DNA from: Pteria penguin
Taxonomy: Eukaryota; Mollusca; Bivalvia; Pterioida; Pteriidae
Direction: 5' to 3'
NCBI GenBank assembly: GCA_035048485.1
Contig: CM068585.1
Span: 12,596,501 to 12,660,500 of the forward strand
Length of the DNA: 64,000 nt
A program made the translations under genes and the position numbers. The notes beneath the pieces were generated by a model. The model had not been told where the DNA came from. It did no database searches and saw only the letters and a list, made by a program, of their open reading frames with translations. Shown here one piece after another: positions 30,970-43,700 of the stretch (its first letter is position 1; each line of letters opens with the position of its first letter).

Positions 30970-32085
30970 AGATAAAATACAGAGTAACACATTGCTTCCA
31001 TAAGATACAGAGTAACACATTGCTTCCATAAGATACAGAGTAACACATTGCTTCCATAAGATGCAGAGTAACACATTGCTTCCATAAGATACAAAGTAAC
31101 ACATTGCTTCCATAAGATACAGAGTAACACATTGCTTCCATAAGATACAGAGTAACACATTGCTTCCATAAGATACAAAGTAACACATTGCTTCCATAAG
31201 ATACAGAGTAACACATTGCTTCCATAAGATACAAAGTAACACATTGCTTCCATAAGATGCAGAGTAGCACATTGCTTCCATAAGATGCAGAGTAACACAT
31301 TGCTTCCATAAGATACAGAGTAACACATTGCTTCCATAAGATACAGAGTAACACATTGCTTCCATAAGATACAGAGTAACACATTGCTTCCATAAGATCA
31401 TAAGATACAGAGTAACACATTGCTTCCATACGATACAGAGTAACACATTGCTTCCCTAAGATACAGAGTAACACATTGCTTCCCTAAGATACAGAGTAAC
31501 ACATTGCTTCCATAAGATACAGAGTAACACATTGCTTCCATAAGATGCAGAGTAGCACATTGCTTCCATAAGACACAGAGTAACACATTGCTTCCATAAG
31601 ATACAGAGTAACACATTGCTTCCATAAGACACAGAGTAACACATTGCTTCCATAAGATACAGAGTAACACATTGCTTCCATAAGATACAGAGTAACACAT
31701 TGCTTCCATAAGATACAGAGTAACACATTGCTTCCATAAGATACAGAGTAACACATTGCTTCCATAAGATGCAGAGTAACACATTGCTTCCATAAGATGC
31801 AGAGTAACACATTGCTTCCATAAGATACAGAGTAAAACATTGCTTCCATAAGATGCAGAGTAACACATTGCTTCCATAAGATGCAGAGTAACACATTGCT
31901 TCCATAAGATACAGAGTAACACATTGCTTCCATAAGATACAGAGTAACACGTTGCTTCCATAAGATACAGAGTAACACATTGCTTGCTTACATAAGATAC
32001 AGAGTAACACATTGCTTCCATAAGATACAGGGTAACACATTGCTTCCATAAGATGCAGAGAAACACATTGCTTCCATAAGATACA
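30970..32085. repeat. Minisatellite, 28-bp unit, ~39 copies
   Basis: Unit: AGATACAGAGTAACACATTG + CTTCCATA. Very homogeneous; common variants ATGCAG, ACACAG and ACAAAG. As 28 is not a multiple of 3, the array reads through all three minus-strand frames without stops, giving long spurious ORFs. Intergenic between genes 1 and 2. Confidence 0.97.
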
Positions 32086-32460
32086 GTGTTTCAGGTATGC
32101 ACCACCTTATCATATTAGCCCTCTGACAGGTCAGCGAGATGTAGTCATATATCTATAGCAGAGACAGACTACATTCGAAAATAGTCTATGTCTTTGTCTA
32201 TAGGTTTTATTTGTAAAAGAGTAAAATGAGTTGGTACTATTTAGTCCTAAATGTGCAATTGGGTCAGGCATTTTGGACTATAGGTAGTATTTGAAAATAA
32301 TTTCAAATACACGTACAGTGTTCTATTTGTACCATAGGGTGAATTGTTGTACTGATCAAAATATCTACTATGGATGGGATAGTACTGTTGTCTGATTTAC
32401 AATCTTAAAATCGAAATCCTTGAGTTTCTCGGGGTAAGTAAATATCTTGTACAAACTTAA

Positions 32461-33420
32461 GCCAAATTGGATAAAATGGACTTCGCACACCTAGAGACCT
32501 GGGCTTCCAACTGGGGTATGCGATTCAATGCTAAAAAATACTACCTGCTAAGCATAAAACAACGCATATCTCATTTCTACACGCTAAACAACCACATTTT
32601 ACAGTCTGTTTCTCACAACCCTTACCTTGGCCTGTCCATCTCGAACGACTTGAAATGGAGCACCTACATAGCAAACATATACAGTAAGGCTAGCTCCACG
32701 CTTGGCTTCTTGCGCCGTAACCTACGCCACTGCTCCACCCATTGCAGAAGAAACGCCTACCTCTCACTCGTACGCTCTACCCTAGAGTATGGGGCCATCA
32801 TTTGGGATCCGTACATAAAAGCCGACATAGAGCGATTTCAAAGACGAGCAGCCCGTTACATCACCCATAACTACAAATCGAGGACTCCAGGATCAATCAC
32901 CAAGATGTTAGAGGACCTAGACCTACAAACAGTCCAGGAGTGGAGGAAGGAGCTTCGACTAACATTCCTGTTTAAGGTGGTGGAGGGGTTGGTGCCGGCC
33001 ATTCCAGCAGAGGACTACTTTAAGTACCAGTACAAAACAAACGTAGAATTAGAGCTACCAAACTTAGTGCGTAAATAGTCAATTACCCAATCAAAACACA
33101 CCAGTTAAACAACTCTCGGTGTTTTCAACCAATCCATTGTAATTCAGAAGTGGGGAAAAACTCTTTTCTCGCGAGAACCATCCCTGAATGGAACCAGCTT
33201 GAAGACAGCGTCGTGACTAATGCGAAAGTAGAGTCATTTACGGTAGATCTGCACTACATTACAACTAGAACACTTTACATCCACCCTCTGTTCCGTCGTT
33301 TAAATGCCAGCAGTGGACAATACGACGTATCCATACAGGTACACATACAGATGCTAACTCAGTTTTACTGTAGTCAAACCTGAAAAATAAAACGAGCAAA
33401 TAGAAACTAAAGTTTAAAAA
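32461..33420 (+). mobile_element. 5'-truncated non-LTR retrotransposon (LINE), 3' end of reverse transcriptase ORF
   Basis: From 32467 the translation contains LETWASNWGMRFNAKKYYLL, NPYLGLSISNDLKWSTYIAN, LVRSTLEYGAIIWDPYIKAD and IERFQRRAARYITHNYKSRT. These are the thumb and post-RT region of jockey/CR1-type LINE ORF2 proteins (W-NxGM-FN-KK, YLG--I--DL-W, EY---IWDP). A stop at 33076-33078 and a frame change precede the usual C-terminal segment at 33150 (NSFLARTIPEWNQLEDSVVT). It ends near an AATAAA-containing tail and then an AT microsatellite. The catalytic RT core (YADD) is absent, so this copy is dead. Confidence 0.88.
32467..33260 (+). pseudogene. LINE ORF2 C-terminal remnant, frameshifted
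   Basis: Two open pieces (32467-33078, and the one around 33150-33260) belong to one ancestral ORF2 but lie in different frames with a stop between. Codon use is richer in C and G than the surrounding introns, as expected of a fairly recent insertion. Confidence 0.8.
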
Positions 33421-33430
33421 ATTGTTTGAC

Positions 33431-33432
<2 letters not shown>

Positions 33433-33509
<77 letters not shown>
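33433..33509. repeat. (AT)n microsatellite, ~75 bp
   Basis: Uninterrupted AT dinucleotides directly after the LINE 3' end (after TTTGACAG). Confidence 0.98.
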
Positions 33510-33510
<1 letters not shown>

Positions 33511-34604
33511 CCTTTCATTTCCCTGCATAATAATAATGTATATACAGTTTACAATTAGACAAGAAAGATAACTCTTTCATTTTTTTAGATCAAAGTGGAG
33601 ATAACTCTGGAAGACTAGCAGGTGCGATGGTCGTCAATGGTAACTATTACAACAAGCACATGTTCTCGCGATCGCTTGTCAATAAACAAAATCCATAGGG
33701 GATCGATTATCATGTATTATTGTTTTATTCATAGAGCGGAGCAATAAAAGAGAATCATGTATAAAGTTGTGGAAACTCGGGCTACAAATCACGGCTTCCT
33801 ATCCCAAAACAAGGTACTGGAGTTGGAGCGACTGACAAAGGTAAGTATACGACCTGTCTGGGTGGGGGAGGGCGGCATTACCTGTATCATCTTGTCTTAT
33901 CTCATTATGGTTTATCAGATTCCGCTAATGAACATTTCATGGCTTTGGCGATGGAATTTTGACGTTCTCATATGTTAATCAGGCTTAGTACGATGTACGA
34001 CTCGGAGGCTATGGATATATATAATGTCGGTTCAAAAGACATTTAATAAAATTAAAAGATTAAGATCGCCTTTCAAGCAAAACTGCCGATAAAGTTGGCA
34101 TCGGGTTTGCATTGTTTACACCATTTTCTGTGGATGTATTGAAGCATAGTACGCATATTAAATACACCTTTCTATTTAAAGCCCTTGTCCAATTATTTAG
34201 AAATGCGTTATTTAAATCCAATAAGACTTCTTACATGATAGAAATTTACCGTGCACTGGGTGATTACAAAGTTCACTCCACGCATGACAGACCACTAAGG
34301 AGAAAACTGTATCTAAGGGAACCAGAATTGTTTGTATTGTCACGGTGTCAACCTGTAAATCGATGGTTAAAACTGGTATTGATATTGGAATGATTATAGC
34401 TAAACAAACATAAGCTTCTTCCTAACAAAGCACTGGTGCTTGTACATGCAGTTTACGTCAGTCTGTTTACATGAGGATTTACACACTCCATTATTGAAGA
34501 GACGATCTCAGAATTAAGAATTTAATTTGACAAGGGACACCTTGTTACTTAAATGTATATGTAAAAGTGTGAGAGGGATTTTGTAATCAGCTACATATCT
34601 CAGA
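33510..34604. other. Probable promoter / 5' region of gene 2
   Basis: The stretch 33590-34000 is less AT-rich than its surroundings and has several CpGs (CTCGCGATCGC at 33665-33675). No TATA/Inr pair can be assigned. An ORF at 34112-34393 has no recognised family and no splice support. Confidence 0.3.
33757..33840 (+). other. Possible alternative or 5' UTR exon upstream of gene 2
   Basis: An ATG-initiated stretch (MYKVVETRATNHGFLSQNKV then LELERLTK) ends at an excellent donor, AAAG|GTAAGTAT. Sequence here is less AT-rich, with several CpGs, unlike the flanks. It leaves phase 0, which does not join in frame to either acceptor-like AG before the ATG at 34605. If transcribed it may be an untranslated or uORF-bearing first exon. 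Not recognised as any protein family. Confidence 0.25.
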
Positions 34605-34772
34605 ATGAGTGTTGGTAAGCCAGAAATGCTTGTGGGCTTTAGAGCCAAACGCCATACAAAACTTGGTGTCCAATATGGTTCAGAAAAATCAAGAACAAAG
34701 AATTATGGAAAATCTCAAGAGGACTTCATACTGGAACTTTCTCATCTCGCTGAGTCTATGATGACGGACGAT
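34605..34772 (+). CDS. Gene 2 exon 1 (N-terminus)
   Basis: Reads MSVGKPEMLVGFRAKRHTKL then GVQYGSEKSRTKNYGKSQED and ends LAESMMTDD. Basic, no recognised domain. Donor GAT|GTGAGT, phase 0. The next exon enters in phase 0. An additional upstream coding exon cannot be excluded, but the candidate at 33757-33840 does not join in frame. Confidence 0.7.
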
Positions 34773-37700
34773 GTGAGTACTGTATCAAAAATAACATAAT
34801 GTAGAATGATAGGTACTAGTCATTGTTACTGATCTAGTTGACAGGCACAGGTAACTGTATAGTTGCTAAAGCACTCGGGATTTAATCCCAGTTTGAACAT
34901 TTTTTATTACTTTCTTTCTTTGTTATGTATATCAGATCTTTGTAATGTATGTCCAGGTTAGAGGAGAAAAGCAAAGCCAAACAAAATTCGCATTGGTATT
35001 GATGTTTTTTTCTTCTCATTTGTTGTTATATCTCATTGCATTGTATTGCTTATACAGCAGTCACTTAAAGATTCTGCTGACAAGTACCTGTATGTCTTAA
35101 TATATTGATTTATTTACTGCCTGTATATTAGTGAAAGATTGTTGAATTGGTATTTAAAAACAAAAGACAAATTAATCAACTAGAGAATGAATGTCCTCCT
35201 TTTTCAAAATGTGCTGAGTCTGCCCTTGATTAGCATATGGTCCATTAAGATGAAAGTATATATACCATATGTCAAAAGTATATGTAAAAATATTATGGTG
35301 AGCATTTATGCCATTTATTGCTGTTTACAAAGCCTCATTCCTGTGTAATACATAGTAATATTGCTAGTATCACACCTCTAGGATGATATCATTATTAATT
35401 CATTTGTTACATGTTTTTGTAATGTAATACTTCATTAGGTATGCGCTAAACTTGTTGACCATTTACCGTTTGATTGATTTCTCTCAATCTTTGGCTTCTG
35501 GGAAATCATGTTTTGTCTAGCAACTGTTGTAAGACGCAGAGCTTAGACAGGTATCTTAGAGCTAAGATAAGGCTTGCCATAAAATGCAAAGTAATCTAAC
35601 TAAAGCACGCTAGAATGAGGAAATACAAGATGAAGCTATCTGTCTAGTATACTGATGTCTAATACAGTGGGTGGGTTAGTTCATAATGAGAATTAGTGCA
35701 TTGTTTCTGAGTTTTTTTTTATTTCAGCTCATTGTCTTAATTAACAAATTTTATTCATTTTATATAATGCATCACCTGTAATCTGCTTTGGTTTGTCAGC
35801 GTAGGTATTACTTTAATACTCTTTTGAATCAATATGGAAGCATACTCTATCAAACTCTGAGAAAAAATTGCATTCTTCCCTAAATTGATATCAAAGCAAT
35901 TCTATCATTCAAGTGAGTGACAGCACATGAAACTCTCAGCACGTGGGACATAACCTCTTTTCCAGCTTAATTAGGCATTTTTTATTTAGCTCACCTTAAT
36001 CAAAGCCTTAAATGAGCTATATTATAGTGCACCATCTGTTGTCTGTCCATCTGTCATCATCCATAAGCTTTTCACATTTTAAATTTCATCAGAACCACTG
36101 AAGAGATTTTGATGAAAGTTAGAACATGTGTAGGTCATGTTGGTCTCGATCAGATTTCTCAAGGAGTGGATTCAAGGCAAGGGCTACATGGACTGCAGAG
36201 GGTACCTTCCTTTGACACACCTTTGTCTCAGGCTGGATGCAAGCAAATAGTTCAGAGCTATCTGAAAAGTTATCCGTAGAAGAGTTGTATTTGGTTGCAG
36301 TTTGAAATCATGATCATGCTTTTTATGTGGTTTCAGATTAAGACTTTGTCATTTTCACACATTTTCAATTATTTTCTTTGATTTTCTTACTGTATGTTGT
36401 GTGTATTATCTGATTTTAAGGAGTGTAAGCAAGAATTCTTAGTATTTTATCTAAAAGATACAATTGGAAAGGAGAGTGTAATATTTGTATGCTATTCTAG
36501 GCTCTTACCGACTCTTACCGCCTTTTTCAAATGAAAATGGAGGTATGACACACTGTTTGTACTCTGATGAATTTAATAAAACTTGACATGAATAAAGTAT
36601 TCAAGATAACTTATCCTTCAAAGGGTGGATCAATGGACCCCAGAGGGTATCTTCCTTTGACAAACCTTTTCCTCATAACAACATATTGATCAGCTAAGCA
36701 GATGCATCAGAACAATATAGGGTAGTCTTAAGAAGTCTTTCTGTTTATGGTACCATTCAGAAATTAATTTTTTTATGTGTTTTTTTCTTTTCAAGCTTTG
36801 TCGGTTTTTGCATATTATATCATGTGCTGTTTTTATTTTCTCATTTTATTATTATGCATTAATTAGATGTATGAAGTTTTTATGAAAAGTTTCATCACAG
36901 CTTGAAATTTTTAAAACTGTATTTGGTAAGATATACTCCAAGGAAAGGGGAGGAGGAGGGGGAGGGAGTGGGTAATGATGTAGCTCCTGTGGGATACTGG
37001 TACACTCTTTTTTGAATAGAAACTTCAGGTGAGTTGTATAGAATGAAAAACTAAATATTCCAGTGTCCTAGCAGGATGTGTTTATGAATAGATTCGGAAT
37101 TGAACTTTCTGCTTGAAAAAATGAACACTTTTTAATTTTTCATGTGCTCAGTGTTCTCAGGTTAGACATACAGACCATCTTGTACCTGTAAATTACCTAT
37201 AATCCTACAATACATTGATACATTCTATACTATAATCCTACAATACATTGATACATTCTATATTATAATCCTACAATACATTGATACATTCTGTACTATA
37301 ATCCTACAATATATTGATACATTCTTTACTATAATCCTACAATACATTGATACATTCTATACTATATTCCCACAATACATTGATACATTCTATACTATAA
37401 TCCTACAATACATTGATACATTCTATACTATAATCCTACAATACATTAAGACATTCTTTACTATAATCCTACAATACATTGATACATTCTATACTATAAT
37501 CCTACAATACATTAAAACATTCCTTACTATAATCCTACAATACATTGATACATTCTATACTATAATCCTACAATACATTAAGACATTCTATACTATAATC
37601 CTACAATACATTGATACATTCTTTACTATAATCCTACAATACATTAAGACATTCTATACTATAATCCTACAAAACATTGATACATTCTTTACTATAATCC

Positions 37701-40700
37701 TACAATACATTGATACATTCTTTACTATAATCCTACAATACATTGATACATTCTATACTATAATCCTACAATACATTGATACATTCTATACTATTTTCCT
37801 ACAATACATTGATACATTCTATACTATAATCCTACAATACATTAAGACATTCTATACTATAATCCTACAATACATAAAGACATTCTTTACTATAATCCTA
37901 CAATACAATGATACATTCTGTACTATATTCCTACAATATATTGATACATTCTTTACTATAATCCTACAATACATTAAGACATTCTTCACTATAATCCTAA
38001 AATACATTGATACATTCTATACTACATTCCTACAATACATTGATACATTCTATACTATAATCCTACAATACATTAAGACATTATTTACTATAATCCTACA
38101 ATACATTGATACATTCTATACTATAATCCTACAATACATTGATACATTCTATGCTATAATCCTACAATACATTGATACATTCTATACTATAATCCTACAA
38201 TACATTAAAACATTCCTTACTATAATCCTACAATACATTGATACATTCTATACTATATTCCTACAATACATTGATACATTCTATACTATAATCCTACAAT
38301 ACATTGATACATTCTATACTATAATCCTACAATACATTAAGACATTCTATACTATAATCCTACAATACATTGATACATTCTATACTATAATCCTACAATA
38401 CATTGATACATTCTATACTATAATCCTACAATACATTGATACATTCTATACTATATTCCTACAATACATTGATACATTCTATACTATAATCTTACAATAC
38501 ATTAAGGCATTCTATACTATATTCCTACAATACATTGATACATTCTATACTATATTCCTACAATATATTGATACATTCTATACTATAATCCTACAATACA
38601 TTAAGACATTCTTTACTATAATCCTACAATACATTGATACATTCTAGACTACATTCTTACAATACATTGATACATTCTATACTATAATCCTACAATACAT
38701 TGATACATTCTATGCTATAATCCTACAATACATTGATACATTCTATACTATAATCCAACAATACATTAAGACATTCTATACTATATTCCTACAATACATT
38801 GATACATTCTATGCTATATTCCTACAATACATTGATACATTCTACACTATAATCCTACAATACATTGATACATTCTATACTATAATCCTACAATACATTG
38901 ATACATTCTATACTATAATCCTACAATACATTGATACATTCTATGCTATAATCCTACAATACATTGATACATTCTATACTATACTCCTACAATATATTGA
39001 TACATTCTATACTATAATCCTACAAATGTGATACATTCTTCACTAAAATCGTTCTATAATTGTGCATTTTACACTCAAATATTTGGGTAGTTCATTGTAA
39101 TCATTCTGAGTTATAGATAAAAGATATATTTTACTTCCAAATTCTGGTCAGTAATGGCACTGTTTATAACTTCAAGTCATTGATGTAGCTTAAAACAAGG
39201 GATAAAATCCCACATTATAACAAAGATTAGATTTAGAGTTATATCAGTAGTTAGATTTCTACCTAGGCAGTATGTATGGTATGATAGTGGCTTACTGCAG
39301 GCAGTACGTTAAACAGTGGCTTAATTTCCATGTCATTCCATTGTATTTTATGTCAACATTTGTATTGCATTTATCGGGTATATTTTAGGATCGTCGCTCA
39401 CATAAATGTATGGACAAGAAGGCTGTGAAGCCCCAGATGTTACTAAAGGATCAGACAGAATGTCCTGAGAATATTATACGTAAAGTCCTCGATACCCTGA
39501 AAGGACAGCAGGTGGTGGCACGGAGGGACCATGATGGCCTCTATTATCCAGGTAGGTTATACTGTGGTATATAAACAAAATACCTTGCCATTACTGCTGA
39601 TACTGGTAATTTCATTCCAGTGCAAGTAATTGCATATTTAGGTAGCAGAGTATGGCAAGCATGTGATTAAACTGACAGAAATTTTCTATTTAGCACAAAT
39701 TTTCATTTTGATGACATCATTTGCAGGCTTGCAAACAAAGAGCAAATGATGCATTCATTGATGATGATATACGTGAAACATTTGAATTTACTCAGAATTT
39801 TACATGCCTTTATGCAACGAGGAAGGATTGATTTATAGATTAACCAATTATCTTTATTCAGTTTTTAGTGTTGAGATTTTAGTGAGATTTCCCTTGGGTT
39901 CAGTGCTATAGATAGGTTTCAATAGGTGAGAATTGGTTAGAATTACATTCATTGCAGGCCATCTTGTGAGTCGTCAAGAAGAATTATCCACTTTTTATGA
40001 ATTACGCGTGAAAATACAGAGTTTGACACACATTAAATGATTGCCATCAGGAGGTAACTTCCATCAGGAATAAGAATTACTGGCTTTTTGAAAACTATCT
40101 TAAGTTGTCTTCTGGAAAAAAAGAACATTCCTACTCAGATAATGACAGTACACTTTTTACACAATCTATTTAAAGTGGCTTTTGATAATACATTCAATAT
40201 AGTTATTATATAATACCTGAGAAAAAGTGGGTCCTGTATGATTTGGAGAGTCATTCTATATATTACTTGTACTCACAGTAAAGAATTATATATACTTTCA
40301 ATAATTTTTTTTTCAAGCACAAATTAGTATAATTGAGATTTTTTTTTCTGAAGAAAGAAGGAAGAGATGCATGCAGTTTGTTTCAGTATTTAAATATTGC
40401 TATATGGGAAATGATAACAAATTGTTCCTAAAGAAATACTGAAAAAAGGCATGGGTTTTTAACTTATGATGAATTTCCTTATACATACTGATAATGTCAC
40501 ATACTTTTACATTTTATTTTGTATACATTTGTATGTTTTTATATAGAAATCGCCCTGTCTGTCCATCCATTTGTCCAGTTAAAAAGTTTTAAAAAACAAG
40601 TTCATTACACTTATACCAATGATGTATCTTGAGATGAATTATTGCACATTTCAACTTTGTTGCTGCGGGGGTATTTGTTTTGTTTGGACTCCTTGAGTCT

Positions 40701-43700
40701 TGTGTGATATATTGAGATTTATTCATTTGAAGCAGATACATGTACAGCATATTATATCAAGATTTTGTGTATTGTCTGCTACATATTTCTCCATGTGCCC
40801 AGGTGTAGTAAAGAAATGTCCAGATCCACGCCATGCTATGGTGGAATTTGCTGACAGCGAGCAGGTATTGGTACCCACACGACTTGTTATAGCTACCACA
40901 GGTGCCATCGCAAGACCCCAGCTCATGGTAAGAGCAAATCTACATCTGTATTTATCTAGCAGGGTAACTCACATTAGGTATTGTAACATACCAGAGTCTC
41001 TGCAGGCTGATGACATCGGCATGTGCCGTGATCGCACATTAAGTATGGTAACAGACCAGAGTCTGTGCAGGCTGATGACATCGGCATGTGCAGTGATATC
41101 ACATTAAGTATGGTAACATACCAGAGTCTGTGCAGGCTGATGACATCGGCATGTGCAGTGATATCACATTAAGTATGGTAACATACCAGAGTCTGTGCAG
41201 GCTGATGACATCTGCACGTACCGTGATCTCACATGGTAACATACCAGAGTCTGTGCAGGCTGATGACATTGGCATGTGCCGTGATCTCACATTAGGTATG
41301 ATAACATACCAGAGTCTGTGCAGGCTGATGACATCGGCATGTGCCGTGATCTCACATTAAGTATGGTAACATACCAGAGTCTGTGCAGGCTGATGACATC
41401 TGCATGTGCCGTGATCTCACAAAAAGTATGGTAACATACCAGAGTCTGTGCAGGCTGATGACATCAGCACGTGCCGTGATCTCACATGGTAACATACCGG
41501 AGTCTGTGCAGGCTGATGACATCGGCATGTGCCGTGATCTCACATTAGGTATGGTAACATACCAGAGTCTGTGCAGGCTGATGACATCAGCATGTGCCGT
41601 GATTTCACATTAAGTATGGTAACATACCATAGTCTGTGCAGGCTGATGACATCTGCATGTGCCGTGATCTCACAATGAGTATGGTAACATACCAGAGTCT
41701 GTGCAGACTGATGACATCAGCATGTGCCGTGATCTCACATTAAGTATGGTAACAGACCAGAGTCTGTGCCATCTCACATTCAGTATGGTAAACATACCAG
41801 AGTCTGTGCAGGCTGATGACATAAGCACGTGCCGTGATCTCACATGGTAACATACCAGAGTCTGTGCAGGCTGATGACATCGGCATGTGCCGTGATCTCA
41901 CATTAGGTATGGTAACATACCAGAGTCTGTGCAGGCTGATGACATCGGCATGTGCCGTGATTTCACATTAAGTATGGTAACAGACCAGAGTCTGTGCAGG
42001 CTGATGACATTGGCATGTGCCGTGATCTCACATTAAGTATGGTAACATACCAGAGTCTGTGCCATCTCACATTCAGTATGGTAACATACCAGAGTCTGTG
42101 CAGGCTGATGACATCGGCATGTGCCGTGATATCACATTAAGTATGGAAACATACGAGAGTCTGTGCAGGCTGATGACATCGGCATGTGCCGTGATCTCAC
42201 ATTAGGTATGGTAACATACCAGAGTCTGTGCAGGCTGATGACATCGGCATGTGCCGTGATTTCACATTAAGTATGGTAACATACCAGAGTCTGTGCAGGC
42301 TGATGACATCTGCATGTGCCGTGATCTCACAATGAGTATGGTAACATACCAGAGTCTGTGCAGGCTGATGACATCAGCATGTGCCGTGATCTCACATTAA
42401 GTATGGTAACAGACCAGAGTCTGTGCCATCTCACATTCAGTATGGTAAACATACCAGAGTCTGTGCAGGCTGATGACATAAGCACGTGCCGTGATATCAC
42501 ATTAAGTATGGTAACAGACCAGAGTCTGTGCAGGTTGATGAAATTGGCATGTGCCGTGATCTCACATTAAGTATGGTAACAGACTAGAGTCTGGGCCATC
42601 TTACATTCAGTATGGTAACATACCAGAGTCTGTGCAGGCTGATGACATCGGCATGTGCCGTGATCTCACATTAAGTATGCTAACATACCAGAGTCTGTGC
42701 AGGCTGATGACATCAGCATGTGCCGTGATCTCACATTAAGTATGGTAACATACCAGAGTCTGTGCAGGCTGATGACATCGGCATGTGCCGTGATCTCACA
42801 TTAAGTATGGTAACATACCAGAATCTGTGCAGGCTGATGACACGGGATGTGCCGTGATCTCACATTAAGTATGGTAACAGACCAGAGTCTGTGCAGGCTG
42901 ATGACATGGGATGTGCTGTGATCTCCCATTAAGTATGGTAACAGACCAGAGTCTGTGCAGGCTGATGACATTGGCATGTGCCGTGATCTCACATTAAGTA
43001 TGGTAACAGACCAGAGTCTGTGCCATCTCACATTCAGTATGGTAACATACCAGAGTCTGTGCAGGCTGATGACATCTGCATGTGCCGTGATATCACATTA
43101 AGTATGGTAACATACGAGAGTCTGTGCAGGCTGATGACATCGGCATGTGCCGTGATATCACATTAAGTATGGTAACATACCAGAGTCTGTGCAGGCTGAT
43201 GACATCGGCATGTGCCGTGATCTCACATTAAGTATGGTAACATACCAGAGTCTGTGCAGGCTGATGACATCGGCATGTGCCGTGATCTCACATTAAGTAT
43301 GGTAACAGACCAGAGTCTGTGCCATCTCACATTCAGTATGGTAACATACCAGAGTCTGTGCAGGCTGATGACATCGGCATGTGCCGTGATCTCACATTAA
43401 GTATGGTAACATACCAGAATCTGTGCAGGCTGATGACACGGGATGTGCCGTGATCTCACATTAAGTATGGTAACAGACCAGAGTCTGTGCCATCTCACAT
43501 TCAGTATGGTAACATACCAGAGTCTGTGCAGGCTGATGACATCGGCATGTGCCGTGATATCACATTAAGTATGGTAACATACGAGAGTCTGTGCAGGCTG
43601 ATGACATCGGCATGTGCCGTGATATCACATTAAGTATGGTAACATACCAGAGTCTGTGCAGGCTGATGACACGGGATGTGCCGTGATCTCACATTAAGTA

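Noticed and set aside
30837..32066. Six overlapping 160-220-residue minus-strand frames
   Set aside because: All are readings of the 28-bp minisatellite in different frames.
33265..33528. Minus-strand frame with Ile-Tyr repeats
   Set aside because: Reading of the AT microsatellite.
34112..34393. 93-residue plus-strand ORF upstream of gene 2
   Set aside because: No family recognised, no splice sites in suitable phase, and it lies between a candidate 5' exon and exon 1.
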